64,000 bases of DNA. It comes from RYN-230 sp036497945. Lineage in GTDB: Bacteria; Actinomycetota; Actinomycetes; Streptosporangiales; Streptosporangiaceae. The stretch covers positions 1 to 64,000 of the forward strand of contig DASXIN010000141.1 of assembly GCA_036497945.1 (NCBI GenBank), read 5' to 3'. This document shows, in pieces, positions 1 to 7,771 of this stretch (positions within the stretch are counted from its first letter, which is position 1; the number at the start of each line of letters is the position of its first letter). The notes under the pieces were generated by a model, which had not been told where the DNA came from, did no database searches, and worked only from the letters and a program-made list of their open reading frames with translations. Made by a program: the position numbers and the translations under genes.

Positions 1-39
1 CCCGGCCGGGGCCGTCAACATCGCCTGGTAGCCGCCAGC

Positions 40-1425
40 TCAGTAGCCGCCTAGCCGCTCGGCCAGGTAGCCCTCCAGGCTGTCGATGCCGATCCGGTCC
101 TGCTGCATGGAGTCGCGCTCGCGGACCGTCACCGCCTGATCGGTCAGCGTGTCGAAGTCCACCGTCACGCAGAATGGGGTGCCGACCTCATCCTGCCGCC
201 GGTACCGGCGGCCGATCGCGCTGGCGTCGTCGAAGTCAGTGCTCCACCGCTTGCGCAGCCGCGCGGCCACGTCGCGGGCCTTGGGCGACAGGTCGGCGTT
301 CCGGGACAGCGGCAGCACCGCCACCTTGACCGGCGCCAGCCGGTGGTCCAGCCGCAGCACGGTCCGCTTCTCCAGCTTGCCTTTGGCGTCCGGCGCCTCG
401 TCCTCGGCGTAGGCGTCGAGCAGGAACATGAGCATCGACCGGTCCACCCCGGCGGCCGGCTCGATGACGTAGGGCACGAACCGCTCACCGGAGTCCTGGT
501 CCAGGTACGACATGTCCTGTCCGGACGCCTTGGCGTGCGTGCTCAAGTCGTAGTCGGTCCGGTTGGCGATCCCCTCCAGCTCGCCCCATTCGGTGCCCGC
601 GAAGTCATACCGGTACTCGATGTCCACGGTCCGCTTGGAGTAGTGCGAGCGCTTGTCCGCCGGGTGCTCGAACAGCCGCAGGTTCTCCTTGCGCACGCCG
701 AGGTCGGTGTACCAGCCGAGGCGGGTAGCGATCCAGTGCTCGTGCCACTCCTCGTCGGTGCCTGGCTTGACGAAGAACTCCATCTCCATCTGCTCGAACT
801 CGCGGGTGCGGAAGATGAAGTTGCCCGGGGTGATCTCGTTGCGGAACGACTTGCCGACCTGCCCGATGCCGAACGGGATCTTCTTCCGAGAGGTCTGCAG
901 CACGTTGCGGAAGTTGATGAAGATGCCCTGCGCGGTCTCCGGCCGCAGGTAGGCCAGGCCAGACTCATCCTCGGTGGCCCCGAGGTAGGTGCGCAGCAGC
1001 CCGTTGAACATCCGCGGCTCGGTGAACTCGCCCCGGGTCCCGCAGTACGGGCAGGCGATGTCGGCCAGGCCGTGCTCCGGCGGGTGGCCGTGCTTCTCCT
1101 GGTACCCCTCGATCAGGTGGTCGGCGCGGAACCGGTGGTGGCAGTTCTGGCACTCGGTCAGCGGGTCGACGAACTCGGTGACGTGGCCGCTGGCCTCCCA
1201 CACCTCGCGGGCCAGGATGACCGAGGAGTCCAGGCCGACGATGTCGTCCCGCTCCTGGATCATCGACTTCCACCACTGCCGCTTGATGTTGCTCTTCATC
1301 TCCACGCCCAGCGGGCCGTAGTCCCAGGCGGCACGCAGCCCCCCGTAGATCTCACTGGACGGGTAGACGAAGCCACGGCGCTTGGCCAGGCTGACGATCG
1401 TTTCCAAGCGGTCATTGCGGGCCAT
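40..1425 (-). CDS. glyS: Glycyl-tRNA synthetase (class II, alpha2 type)
   Basis: Charges tRNA-Gly with glycine in the cytoplasm. The 461-residue product has the usual length and opening of the bacterial/eukaryotic-type dimeric enzyme (MARNDRLETIVSLAKRRGFV). It carries the class II catalytic core with 'RPETAQGIFINF' (motif 2 region) and 'GIGQVGKSFRNEITP', followed by a C-terminal anticodon-binding domain. A CxxC...CxxC zinc-like pair (CQNCHHRF, CPYCGTRGEF) lies in the insertion before motif 2. The ATG start matches the family N-terminus. The gene is divergent from the small membrane protein at 1610, with 184 bp between them. I see no T-box or other riboswitch upstream. Confidence 0.97.
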   Translation of the reverse strand: MARNDRLETIVSLAKRRGFVYPSSEIYGGLRAAWDYGPLGVEMKSNIKRQWWKSMIQERDDIVGLDSSVILAREVWEASGHVTEFVDPLTECQNCHHRFRADHLIEGYQEKHGHPPEHGLADIACPYCGTRGEFTEPRMFNGLLRTYLGATEDESGLAYLRPETAQGIFINFRNVLQTSRKKIPFGIGQVGKSFRNEITPGNFIFRTREFEQMEMEFFVKPGTDEEWHEHWIATRLGWYTDLGVRKENLRLFEHPADKRSHYSKRTVDIEYRYDFAGTEWGELEGIANRTDYDLSTHAKASGQDMSYLDQDSGERFVPYVIEPAAGVDRSMLMFLLDAYAEDEAPDAKGKLEKRTVLRLDHRLAPVKVAVLPLSRNADLSPKARDVAARLRKRWSTDFDDASAIGRRYRRQDEVGTPFCVTVDFDTLTDQAVTVRERDSMQQDRIGIDSLEGYLAERLGGY

Positions 1426-1609
1426 CGGGACTCCATCCGGCTGGCGGTCGGCGGGTTGCAGGGCGCCTCAACGTGGCGGGCCGGGCCCAGCAGGCCGGAA
1501 TCCTCGGCCAGGGCCCTGCACCAGGCGCGTTACCCAAGCTTATTACCGGTACACCAGTCCATAGACCCGGTCCGAGCCGATGCCCACGGCCATGGGATAG
1601 CTTGTAACT

Positions 1610-1903
1610 GTGCGTCAGCCATCCCCGCGGGCCCGGCAGTCCGTCGAGCAGGCCAGCCTCAAGCCCGCCGCCTACCTGCATCACATGCCCCGCTGGCTGC
1701 CCCCGGTGCTGGTCGCCGTGGCGTTCGCCGGCGGCATCGCGGTCCGCGGCTGGGTCGGCGCGGTACTGCTCCTGGTGGTCACCGCGTTCCTGGCCTGGCT
1801 GGCCGTGCTGTCCTGGCCAGCGCTCGGCGCCCAGGGCCGCGCGCTGCGGGTGCTGATCCTGGCCGCCCTGGTCGGCTTGGCCCTCTGGCAGGGCCTGCGT
1901 TGA
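1610..1903 (+). CDS. Small two-helix membrane protein (DUF6703-like)
   Basis: A 97-residue protein of unknown function. After about 27 polar N-terminal residues come two or three hydrophobic stretches (about residues 30-45, 47-65 and 78-94), so it is an integral membrane protein with a short cytoplasmic tail. It resembles the small actinobacterial proteins encoded beside uppS/recO, often labelled DUF6703; this is recalled family knowledge, not a search. The start is GTG. A possible -10-like TAGCTT lies only 6 nt upstream, so the mRNA could be leaderless. It is convergent with uppS, whose stop lies 5 bp away. Confidence 0.75.
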   Translation: MRQPSPRARQSVEQASLKPAAYLHHMPRWLPPVLVAVAFAGGIAVRGWVGAVLLLVVTAFLAWLAVLSWPALGAQGRALRVLILAALVGLALWQGLR

Positions 1904-1907
1904 CCCG

Positions 1908-2702
1908 CTAGCCCGCCAGCCCGGGCAGCAGGTTCGGCTGGGCACCGCCGTACCGGCGGTCCCGGCGGGCGTACGTCTCGCACGCCTGCCACAGGTGCCG
2001 CCGGTCGAAATCGGGAAACAGCGTGTCCAGGAACACCAGTTCGGCGTAAGCCGACTGCCAGAGCAGGAAATTCGAGATCCGCTGCTCACCGGATGACCGA
2101 ACAAAAAGGTCCACGTCAGGAATTTCCGGCTCATCCAGGTAACGGGCCAGGAGCTTTTCGTCGACCTTGTCCGGGCGCAGCCGGCCGGCCGCCACTTCCG
2201 CCGCTATGGCCGCCGCCGCATCGGCGATTTCCGCCCGGCCGCCGTAATTCACACAGAATTGCAGGGTGAGCACCGAGTTGCCTTCGGTCATCTGCTCAGC
2301 GTCCTGCAGCTCCTTGATGACGCTGCGCCACAGCCGCGGGCGGCGCCCGGCCCAGCGCACCCGCACCCCCACCTCGTTCAGCTGGTCACGGCGCCGCCGG
2401 ATGACGTCCCGGTTGAAGCCCATCAGGAAGCGGACCTCTTCCGGGGAGCGCCGCCAGTTCTCGGTGGAGAACGCGTAGGCCGACAGGTACGGGATGCCCA
2501 GCTCGATCGCGCCCATGATCACGTCGAACAGCGCGGCCTCGCCCATCCGGTGCCCCTCGGTCCGGGGCAGCCCGCGCTGCTTGGCCCACCGCCCGTTGCC
2601 ATCCATCACCAGCGCGACGTGCCGGGGCACCAGGTCGGCTGGGATGGCCGGCGGCCGCAGGCCGTCCGGGTGCGGGTAGGGAGGACGGACCAGCTTGCTC
2701 AC
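1908..2702 (-). CDS. uppS: Isoprenyl (undecaprenyl-type) diphosphate synthase
   Basis: cis-Prenyltransferase that condenses isopentenyl diphosphate onto an allylic primer to make the polyprenyl lipid carrier for cell-wall synthesis. The 264-residue product shows the family signatures: 'VMDGNGRWAKQRGLPRTEGH' with the catalytic Asp near the N-terminus, 'STENWRRSPEEV', and the C-terminal 'RSSGEQRISNFLLWQSAYAEL' substrate-binding motif (listed in pieces). I chose the GTG start at 2702 because it overlaps the recO stop (GTGA arrangement) and gives the normal N-terminus. A longer frame to 2780 would run into recO. It is translationally coupled to recO. Confidence 0.95.
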   Translation of the reverse strand: MSKLVRPPYPHPDGLRPPAIPADLVPRHVALVMDGNGRWAKQRGLPRTEGHRMGEAALFDVIMGAIELGIPYLSAYAFSTENWRRSPEEVRFLMGFNRDVIRRRRDQLNEVGVRVRWAGRRPRLWRSVIKELQDAEQMTEGNSVLTLQFCVNYGGRAEIADAAAAIAAEVAAGRLRPDKVDEKLLARYLDEPEIPDVDLFVRSSGEQRISNFLLWQSAYAELVFLDTLFPDFDRRHLWQACETYARRDRRYGGAQPNLLPGLAG

Positions 2703-3469
2703 ACATGCTCCACGTGACGAAGCGAACGGATCGAGTGTTCCAGGTGCCACTGCACGTACGCCGCGACCAGGCCGCTGCACTCTACCTGGTGCCGGGGCTG
2801 GCTGGTGTCGGCGTGCGCCCAGTCGCCGCGGAGCAGCGCGCGCATCAGCGCGATGGTCGCCACCGAGGGGGTCGCCGCGCCGGGCGGCCGGCAGGACCGG
2901 CAGGTCAGCCCGCCCGCGGGCACCGCGAACGCGCGCGACCCGGAACGCGGCGCCGCCCCCTCCTCCTCCTCGACCACCGGGTCAGGGGTGCCGCATACCG
3001 CGCACTCGTCCAGCGCGGGCGCGTACCCGGCCACGGCCAGCGTGCGCAGCAGGTAGGCATCCAGCACCAGCCGCGGGTCGTGCTCCCCCTCGCCGAGCGC
3101 CCGCAGGCCGCCGACCAGCAGCAGGAACTGCCGGATGAGCGGTTCCTTCTCCACCGGGGTGAACCGCTCGGCGGTCTCCAGCATGGCGGTGCCGCTGGTG
3201 TACCGCGGGTAGTCCGCGGCCAGCGGCTCCCCGTAGGGCCGCACCGTCTCGGCCTGCGTGATCACGTCCAGCGAGCGGCCGGTGTACAGCAGCAGATCCA
3301 CATGGGTGAACGGCTCGAGCCGGGCGCCGAACCGCGACTTGGTCCGGCGCACCCCCTTGGCTACCGCGCGGATACGGCCGTTCCGCCTGGTCAGGATGCT
3401 GATGATGCGATCCGCCTCACCCAGCTTCTGGGTGCGCAGCACAATCCCGTCATCCCGGTACAGGCTCAC
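2699..3469 (-). CDS. recO: DNA repair protein RecO
   Basis: Recombination mediator that helps load RecA on SSB-coated gaps in the RecFOR pathway and anneals single strands. The 256-residue product begins with the typical OB-fold N-terminus (SLYRDDGIVLRTQKLGEADR) and has a zinc-finger-like CAVC...CRSC set around residues 150-200. The GTG at 3469 fits the family start; another in-frame GTG lies at 3487. Its last base pairs overlap the uppS start, giving a two-gene operon. The zinc-finger insertion holds an acidic Glu run followed by Gly/Ser-rich sequence, so that loop is probably disordered. Confidence 0.94.
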   Translation of the reverse strand: MSLYRDDGIVLRTQKLGEADRIISILTRRNGRIRAVAKGVRRTKSRFGARLEPFTHVDLLLYTGRSLDVITQAETVRPYGEPLAADYPRYTSGTAMLETAERFTPVEKEPLIRQFLLLVGGLRALGEGEHDPRLVLDAYLLRTLAVAGYAPALDECAVCGTPDPVVEEEEGAAPRSGSRAFAVPAGGLTCRSCRPPGAATPSVATIALMRALLRGDWAHADTSQPRHQVECSGLVAAYVQWHLEHSIRSLRHVEHV

Positions 3470-3518
3470 CCAGCCATTGTCGCGCACGCCGGGTCATGCC
3501 TGGCCGCGGCGCGCGGTG

Positions 3519-5306
3519 CTATCCGGGGGATACCCCCGGACCCCGGGACCGGTTCAGCGCGGAGAGCACCGCGCGCATCGAGGCGGTCGCCGTGTTCGAG
3601 TCGACGCCCACCCCCCACCAGACCTTGTCGCTGATCTCGCATTCGACGTAGGCGGCGGCCTGCGCGTCGCTGCCCGCGGACAGCGCGTGCTCGGCGTAGT
3701 CGAGCACCCGGACATCGATGCCGACGCTGGCCAGCGCGTCACAGAACGCGGAGATGGGCCCGTTGCCGGTGCCCTCCACCTGGCGCGGCTCGCCGTCCAG
3801 CCGGATCTCCACGCTGAGCGCGTGCTTCGCGTCCACCACGGAGGAGGTCTGGTGGGTGAGCAGCGCCACCGGCCCCTCGGCCAGGTACTCGTCGAAGAAC
3901 ACCTGCCACATCTGGGCCGGCGTCACCTCGCCGCCTTCCTCATCGGTGTGCGCCTGGACCACCCGGGAGAAGTCGATCTGCAGCCGCCGCGGCAGGTCGA
4001 GCTGGTGCTCGGCCTTCATGATGTAGGCCACGCCGCCCTTGCCGGACTGCGAGTTGACCCGGATGACCGCCTCGTAGCTGCGGCCCACGTCCTGCGGGTC
4101 GACCGGCAGGTAGGGCACCTCCCAGCGGAACTCGCGGACCGGCGTGCCCGCCGCCGCCGCGTCCCGCTCCAGCGCCTCCAGCCCCTTCTTGATCGCATCC
4201 TGGTGCGAGCCGGAGAACGCGGTGTAGACCAGGTCGCCCGCGTACGGGTGCCGGGGATGCACCGGAAGCTGGTTGCAGTACTCGACGGTGCGCCGGATCT
4301 CGTCGATGTCGGAGAAATCGATCATCGGGTCGATGCCCTGGCTGAACAGGTTCAGGCCCAGCGTGACCAGGCACACGTTGCCGGTCCGCTCCCCGTTGCC
4401 GAACAGGCAGCCCTCGATCCGGTTCGCGCCCGCCAGCACGGCCAGCTCGGCGTCGGCCACCGCGGTGCCCCGGTCGTTGTGCGTGTGCACGGACAGGCAG
4501 ACGTGCTCGCGGTGCGGCATGTTGCGGCTCATCCACTCGATCTGGTCCGCGTACACGTTGGGCGTGGACCGCTCGACGGTGCACGGCAGGTTGATGATGA
4601 TCTCCCGCCCGGGACCGGGCTGCCATACATCCATCACCGCGCCGCACACCTCGGCCGCGAAGTCCAGCTCGGTGTCCATGAAGATCTCTGGCGAGTACTC
4701 GTAGCCGAAGTCGCAGCCGGCCAGGTACTGCTCGGCGTATTTGACCACCGACCGGGTACCTTCCACGGCCAGCTCTTTGGTCTCCGCCCGGTCGTTGCCG
4801 AACACCACCCGGCGGAACACCGGCGCGGTCGCGTTGTACAGGTGCACGGTGGCCCGGGACGCCCCGGCCAGCGACTGCACGGTCCGCTCGATGAGCTCGT
4901 CCCGGGCCTGGGTCAGCACCGAGATCTGCACGTCGTCGGGGATCCGGCCGTCCTCGATAAGGCTGCGGACGAAGTCGAAGTCGGTCTGGCTGGCAGACGG
5001 GAAGCCGACCTCGATCTCCTTGTAGCCCAGCCGGACCAGCAGGTCGAACATGGTCCGCTTGCGGGCCGGGCTCATCGGGTCGATGAGGGCCTGGTTGCCG
5101 TCCCGGAGGTCGGTGGACAGCCACCGGGGGGCCGCCGTGATGCTCTGGCCGGGCCAGGTCCGGTCGGGCAGGTGCACCGGGCGGAACGGGGTGTACCGCT
5201 GGCAGGGCATGCCGCTCGGCTGCTGCCGGACGCCACGGTGTGCTTCCTGGCCCGGCATCTGATCATGAGGTACGTGCGGCTGGACAGAGTCCTGCTGGGG
5301 TTGCAT
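3519..5306 (-). CDS. leuA: 2-isopropylmalate synthase
   Basis: First committed enzyme of leucine synthesis: condenses acetyl-CoA with 2-oxoisovalerate in the cytoplasm. The 595-residue product has the HMGL-like TIM barrel with 'STDLRDGNQALIDPM' and the metal-binding HxH in 'LSVHTHNDRGTA'. It ends in the LeuA dimer/allosteric domain that binds leucine. The ATG at 5306 has AGGAG 11 nt upstream. The frame stays open upstream to 5480, but that part holds a leader peptide and terminator hairpin in a different frame. The last few codons lie inside a GC-rich palindrome (3523-3539), so the C-terminus (GPGVSPG) may be repeat-derived. Confidence 0.96.
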   Translation of the reverse strand: MQPQQDSVQPHVPHDQMPGQEAHRGVRQQPSGMPCQRYTPFRPVHLPDRTWPGQSITAAPRWLSTDLRDGNQALIDPMSPARKRTMFDLLVRLGYKEIEVGFPSASQTDFDFVRSLIEDGRIPDDVQISVLTQARDELIERTVQSLAGASRATVHLYNATAPVFRRVVFGNDRAETKELAVEGTRSVVKYAEQYLAGCDFGYEYSPEIFMDTELDFAAEVCGAVMDVWQPGPGREIIINLPCTVERSTPNVYADQIEWMSRNMPHREHVCLSVHTHNDRGTAVADAELAVLAGANRIEGCLFGNGERTGNVCLVTLGLNLFSQGIDPMIDFSDIDEIRRTVEYCNQLPVHPRHPYAGDLVYTAFSGSHQDAIKKGLEALERDAAAAGTPVREFRWEVPYLPVDPQDVGRSYEAVIRVNSQSGKGGVAYIMKAEHQLDLPRRLQIDFSRVVQAHTDEEGGEVTPAQMWQVFFDEYLAEGPVALLTHQTSSVVDAKHALSVEIRLDGEPRQVEGTGNGPISAFCDALASVGIDVRVLDYAEHALSAGSDAQAAAYVECEISDKVWWGVGVDSNTATASMRAVLSALNRSRGPGVSPG

Positions 5307-5354
5307 GGGAAGATTGGCTCCTGTGCCGTTCGGGCGGCGGCCAGCGATCACGCC

Positions 5355-5399
5355 AAAACCCGCGGCGAGGGAGCCGGCCTTAACGGCCCCCGCCGCGGC
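5355..5399 (-). terminator. leuA attenuator hairpin
   Basis: On the minus strand an 11-bp GC stem (arms 5388-5398 and 5360-5370, one mismatch) encloses an inner GGCC/GGCC stem around TTAA and is followed by TTTT (5358-5355). The 5' arm overlaps codons 9-13 of the leader peptide. A ribosome stalled on the Leu codons would cover the start of this arm. That suggests hairpin formation, and so termination before leuA, is favoured when leucine is plentiful. The structure is seen by eye; the mechanism is inferred. Confidence 0.78.
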
Positions 5400-5424
5400 G
5401 GATAAGCAGGAGCAGTCCGCGCAT
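5380..5424 (-). CDS. leuA leader peptide with four consecutive leucine codons
   Basis: A 14-codon reading frame, ATG to TAA, translating as MRGLLLLIRRGGGR, upstream of leuA on the same strand. Codons 4-7 are CTG CTC CTG CTT, followed by an Ile codon. The frame ends inside a terminator-like hairpin, 73 nt before the leuA start. This is the classic layout of a leader peptide that senses charged tRNA-Leu. A possible -10 (TAGTCT, 5435-5440) lies about 11 nt before the ATG, so the leader may be translated without a Shine-Dalgarno site. Leader peptides before leuA are established in actinobacteria; assigning this one is my inference from layout. Confidence 0.82.
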   Translation of the reverse strand: MRGLLLLIRRGGGR

Positions 5425-5509
5425 GGCAGCACCGAGACTAGCAGACACCCGGCACGGGATTCCAAGCCAGCGTCCGCCATGTGGGACGCCGGACTGGGAG
5501 AATTCCGCC

Positions 5510-6328
5510 ATGACCACCACCGGCTTCCCGAACCTGGCCACGGCGGCCTACCTCCGGCAGCTACGCGACGAGGGCGACCGGCTGGCCGCCGCGGCCGCGC
5601 CCGTGGACCTGGATCAGGCCGTGCCGGCCTGCCCGGACTGGACGATCCGGGACCTGCTGCGCCACGTCGGCTACGTGCACCGCTGGGCGACCAGGTACGT
5701 CTCCGAGCAGCAGACCCAGCTGATGCCGCGGCTGGACGAGGCGGCCATCTTGGGCCAGGACATCCCCGACGACGCGCTGCTTGATTGGTTCCGCGCCGGG
5801 CACGCCGCCCTGGTGCAGGCGCTGGAGGCGGCCGGCCCGGGGCTGGCCTGCTGGACGTTCCTGCCGGGCGCGGTCTCGCCGCTGGCGTTCTGGGCCCGGC
5901 GGCAGGCCCACGAGACGACCGTGCACCGGGTCGACGTCCAGCTGGCCGCGGCGGCCGCGGCGCCGGGCCGGGGCGTCGACCCGGTCCCGGCCGACCTGGC
6001 CGCCGATGGCATCGACGAGCTGCTGCTGGGCTTCGCCCGCCGGAACGCCCGTCGCGGCCCGCTGTCCGACCCGCCGCGCGGCCTGTTCGTTCAGGCGGAC
6101 GGCTACCAGTGGGTGGCGCGGATGAGCCCGGACCAGGCCGAGGTCGAACGCGGCTGGCCGGGCCCGGCCGCCGGGCCGGCTGACTGCACGGTGACCGGCC
6201 CCGCGGCCGAGGTGTACCTGCTGCTGTGGAACCGGCGCGACCCAGGTGACCTGCCCGGGCTGCGGCTGACCGGGGACCCGGGGGTGCTGGGCCAGTGGCG
6301 GCGCGGCGTGCGGGTGACCTGGCGCTGA
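5510..6328 (+). CDS. Maleylpyruvate-isomerase-family, mycothiol-dependent-type protein
   Basis: A 272-residue member of the DinB-like family that includes mycothiol-dependent maleylpyruvate isomerase. Visible features are the N-terminal 'VPACPDWTIRDLLRHVGYVHRW', giving the first metal-ligand His, and 'AHETTVHRVD', giving the Glu and His of the ExxxH motif; together these form the expected metal triad. The C-terminal part resembles the SCP2-like domain of the family. The substrate cannot be deduced: these proteins include thiol transferases and isomerases. The start at 5510 has a GGGAG site. It is divergent from leuA and convergent with era. A paralogue lies at 34270-35034. Confidence 0.85.
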   Translation: MTTTGFPNLATAAYLRQLRDEGDRLAAAAAPVDLDQAVPACPDWTIRDLLRHVGYVHRWATRYVSEQQTQLMPRLDEAAILGQDIPDDALLDWFRAGHAALVQALEAAGPGLACWTFLPGAVSPLAFWARRQAHETTVHRVDVQLAAAAAAPGRGVDPVPADLAADGIDELLLGFARRNARRGPLSDPPRGLFVQADGYQWVARMSPDQAEVERGWPGPAAGPADCTVTGPAAEVYLLLWNRRDPGDLPGLRLTGDPGVLGQWRRGVRVTWR

Positions 6329-6355
6329 CCGGCAGGCCGCCAGGCCGGGCCAGCG

Positions 6356-7255
6356 TCAGTCATAGAAGCCGAGGCGGCGCAACTGCTTGGGGTCGCGCTG
6401 CCAGTCCTTGGCCACCTTGATCCGCAGGTCCAGGTACACCCGGGTGCCGAGCAGGGCCTCGATCTGCTGCCGCGCCCGGCTGCCCACTTCCTTGAGCCGG
6501 GCCCCCTTGGCCCCGATCACGATGGCCTTCTGGCTGGACCGCTCCACGTACATCACCGCGTACACGTCGATCAGGTCCGGACGGCCTTCGCGCGGGCCCA
6601 TCTCCTCGACCAGCACGGCGATGGAATGCGGCAGCTCGTCCCGGACCCCCTCCAGGATGGCCTCCCGGATCAGCTCGGCCACCAACTGCTGCTCCGGCTC
6701 GTCGGTCAGCTCCCCGTCCGGGTACAGCGGCCGGCCCGGCGGCAGGTGCGACACCAGCACATCAGCCAGCACATCGAGCTGGAACCCGGACACCGCGGAG
6801 ACCGGCACGATGTCGGCCCAGTCGCCGAGTTCCGCCACCGCGGCCAGCTGCGCGGCTACCTGGGCCTGGCTGGCCTGGTCGGTCTTGGTCACGATGGCCA
6901 CCACGGGGGCCTTGCTGGCCAGGCCGGCCAGCTCCTTGGCCAGGTAGTTGTCACCCGGGCCGATGCGCTCCCCGGCGGGCACGCAGAAGCCGATCACGTC
7001 GACCTCGGTCAGCGTGGACCGGACCAGGCTGTCCAGCCGCTCGCCGAGCAGCGTGCGCGGCCGGTGCAGGCCGGGCGTGTCCACAATGATGAGCTGCGCG
7101 TCCGGCCGGTGCACGATCCCCCGGATGGCCCGCCGGGTGGTCTGCGGCCTGCTGCTGGTGATGGCGACCTTCGTGCCCACCAGCGCATTCATCAATGTCG
7201 ACTTGCCGACATTGGGCCTGCCCACGAAGCAGGCGAAGCCGGATCGGAATTCCAC
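6356..7255 (-). CDS. era: GTPase Era
   Basis: Ribosome-assembly GTPase that binds the 3' end of 16S rRNA. The 299-residue product has G1 'GRPNVGKSTLMNAL', G3 'DTPG', G4 'TKTD', and a C-terminal type II KH domain with 'IVIGAKGARLKEVGSRARQ', all at standard positions and length. It is the last gene of a same-strand run, phoH-ybeY-CNNM-cdd-like-era. That resembles the order in Streptomyces, although era is separated from the deaminase-like gene by 134 bp containing a low-complexity repeat. Confidence 0.97.
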   Translation of the reverse strand: MEFRSGFACFVGRPNVGKSTLMNALVGTKVAITSSRPQTTRRAIRGIVHRPDAQLIIVDTPGLHRPRTLLGERLDSLVRSTLTEVDVIGFCVPAGERIGPGDNYLAKELAGLASKAPVVAIVTKTDQASQAQVAAQLAAVAELGDWADIVPVSAVSGFQLDVLADVLVSHLPPGRPLYPDGELTDEPEQQLVAELIREAILEGVRDELPHSIAVLVEEMGPREGRPDLIDVYAVMYVERSSQKAIVIGAKGARLKEVGSRARQQIEALLGTRVYLDLRIKVAKDWQRDPKQLRRLGFYD

Positions 7256-7318
7256 CCGCCGATTCTATTTGCGCTGAAGAGGGCTGTCGCCCACCCCAAA
7301 GGGGGCCCGCCGCTGACC

Positions 7319-7385
7319 GACGAGCGAGGAACGAGCGAGGAGAGGAGGCGGCCCGCGCCAAAGGCGCCTTAAAGCGCCCCCGGCG
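7319..7385. repeat. Low-complexity intergenic element (GAGCGAG + GCGCCAAAGGCGC)
   Basis: Between the deaminase-like gene and era lies a run of GAGCGAGGAACGAGCGAGG-type sequence followed by the small palindrome GCGCC-AAA-GGCGC. The same two ingredients, in the opposite order, occur at 42297-42395 between the glycolate-oxidase genes. It does not code. It may be a dispersed actinobacterial intergenic repeat; its function is unknown. Confidence 0.5.
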
Positions 7386-7389
7386 GCGC

Positions 7390-7734
7390 TTAGGGAACTA
7401 GCGTTTCGCGGAGCATGCCGTTGGAGCCGGCGTGGAAGACGACCGCGCCGGGGCCGGCCTCGCGGACCACGGCCAGGTCGGCCGGGTCGGCCGCGTCGGC
7501 GTCGCTGATCAGCGCGGCCGCCTCCAGGCTGGACGCGCCGCTGGACACCGCCATGGCCACCGCGAGGCGGAGCGCGGACAGCTTCAGCGAGGGCAGCGCC
7601 ACCGCCGCCGCCGCGTACGTCCGGCCCGTCTCGTCCCGGACGGCCGCGCCCTCGGCCGCGGCCACCCGGGCCCGGGCCGACCGGGCCAGGGTGATGATCT
7701 TAAGGTCTTCCGGGCCTGGCTCCACCGCGCTCAC
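7390..7734 (-). CDS. Cytidine-deaminase-like protein lacking catalytic motifs
   Basis: A 114-residue protein in the position where actinobacteria encode a cytidine-deaminase-family protein, between era and the CNNM gene. The fold pattern (ARAR...GAAVRDETGRTYAAAAVALPSLKLSALRLAVAMAVSSGA) resembles the CDD core. The zinc ligands and catalytic Glu expected of active enzymes (C/HAE and PCxxC) are absent: the segment that should hold HAE or CAE reads LKLSALRLA, and no PCxxC follows. It is therefore probably a non-catalytic family member. I used the GTG at 7734; an upstream in-frame start at 7764 is possible. Confidence 0.75.
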   Translation of the reverse strand: MSAVEPGPEDLKIITLARSARARVAAAEGAAVRDETGRTYAAAAVALPSLKLSALRLAVAMAVSSGASSLEAAALISDADAADPADLAVVREAGPGAVVFHAGSNGMLRETLVP

Positions 7735-7771
7735 CTGGCCAAGTGTAGTGCTGCTGCGCCGCACCTACACA

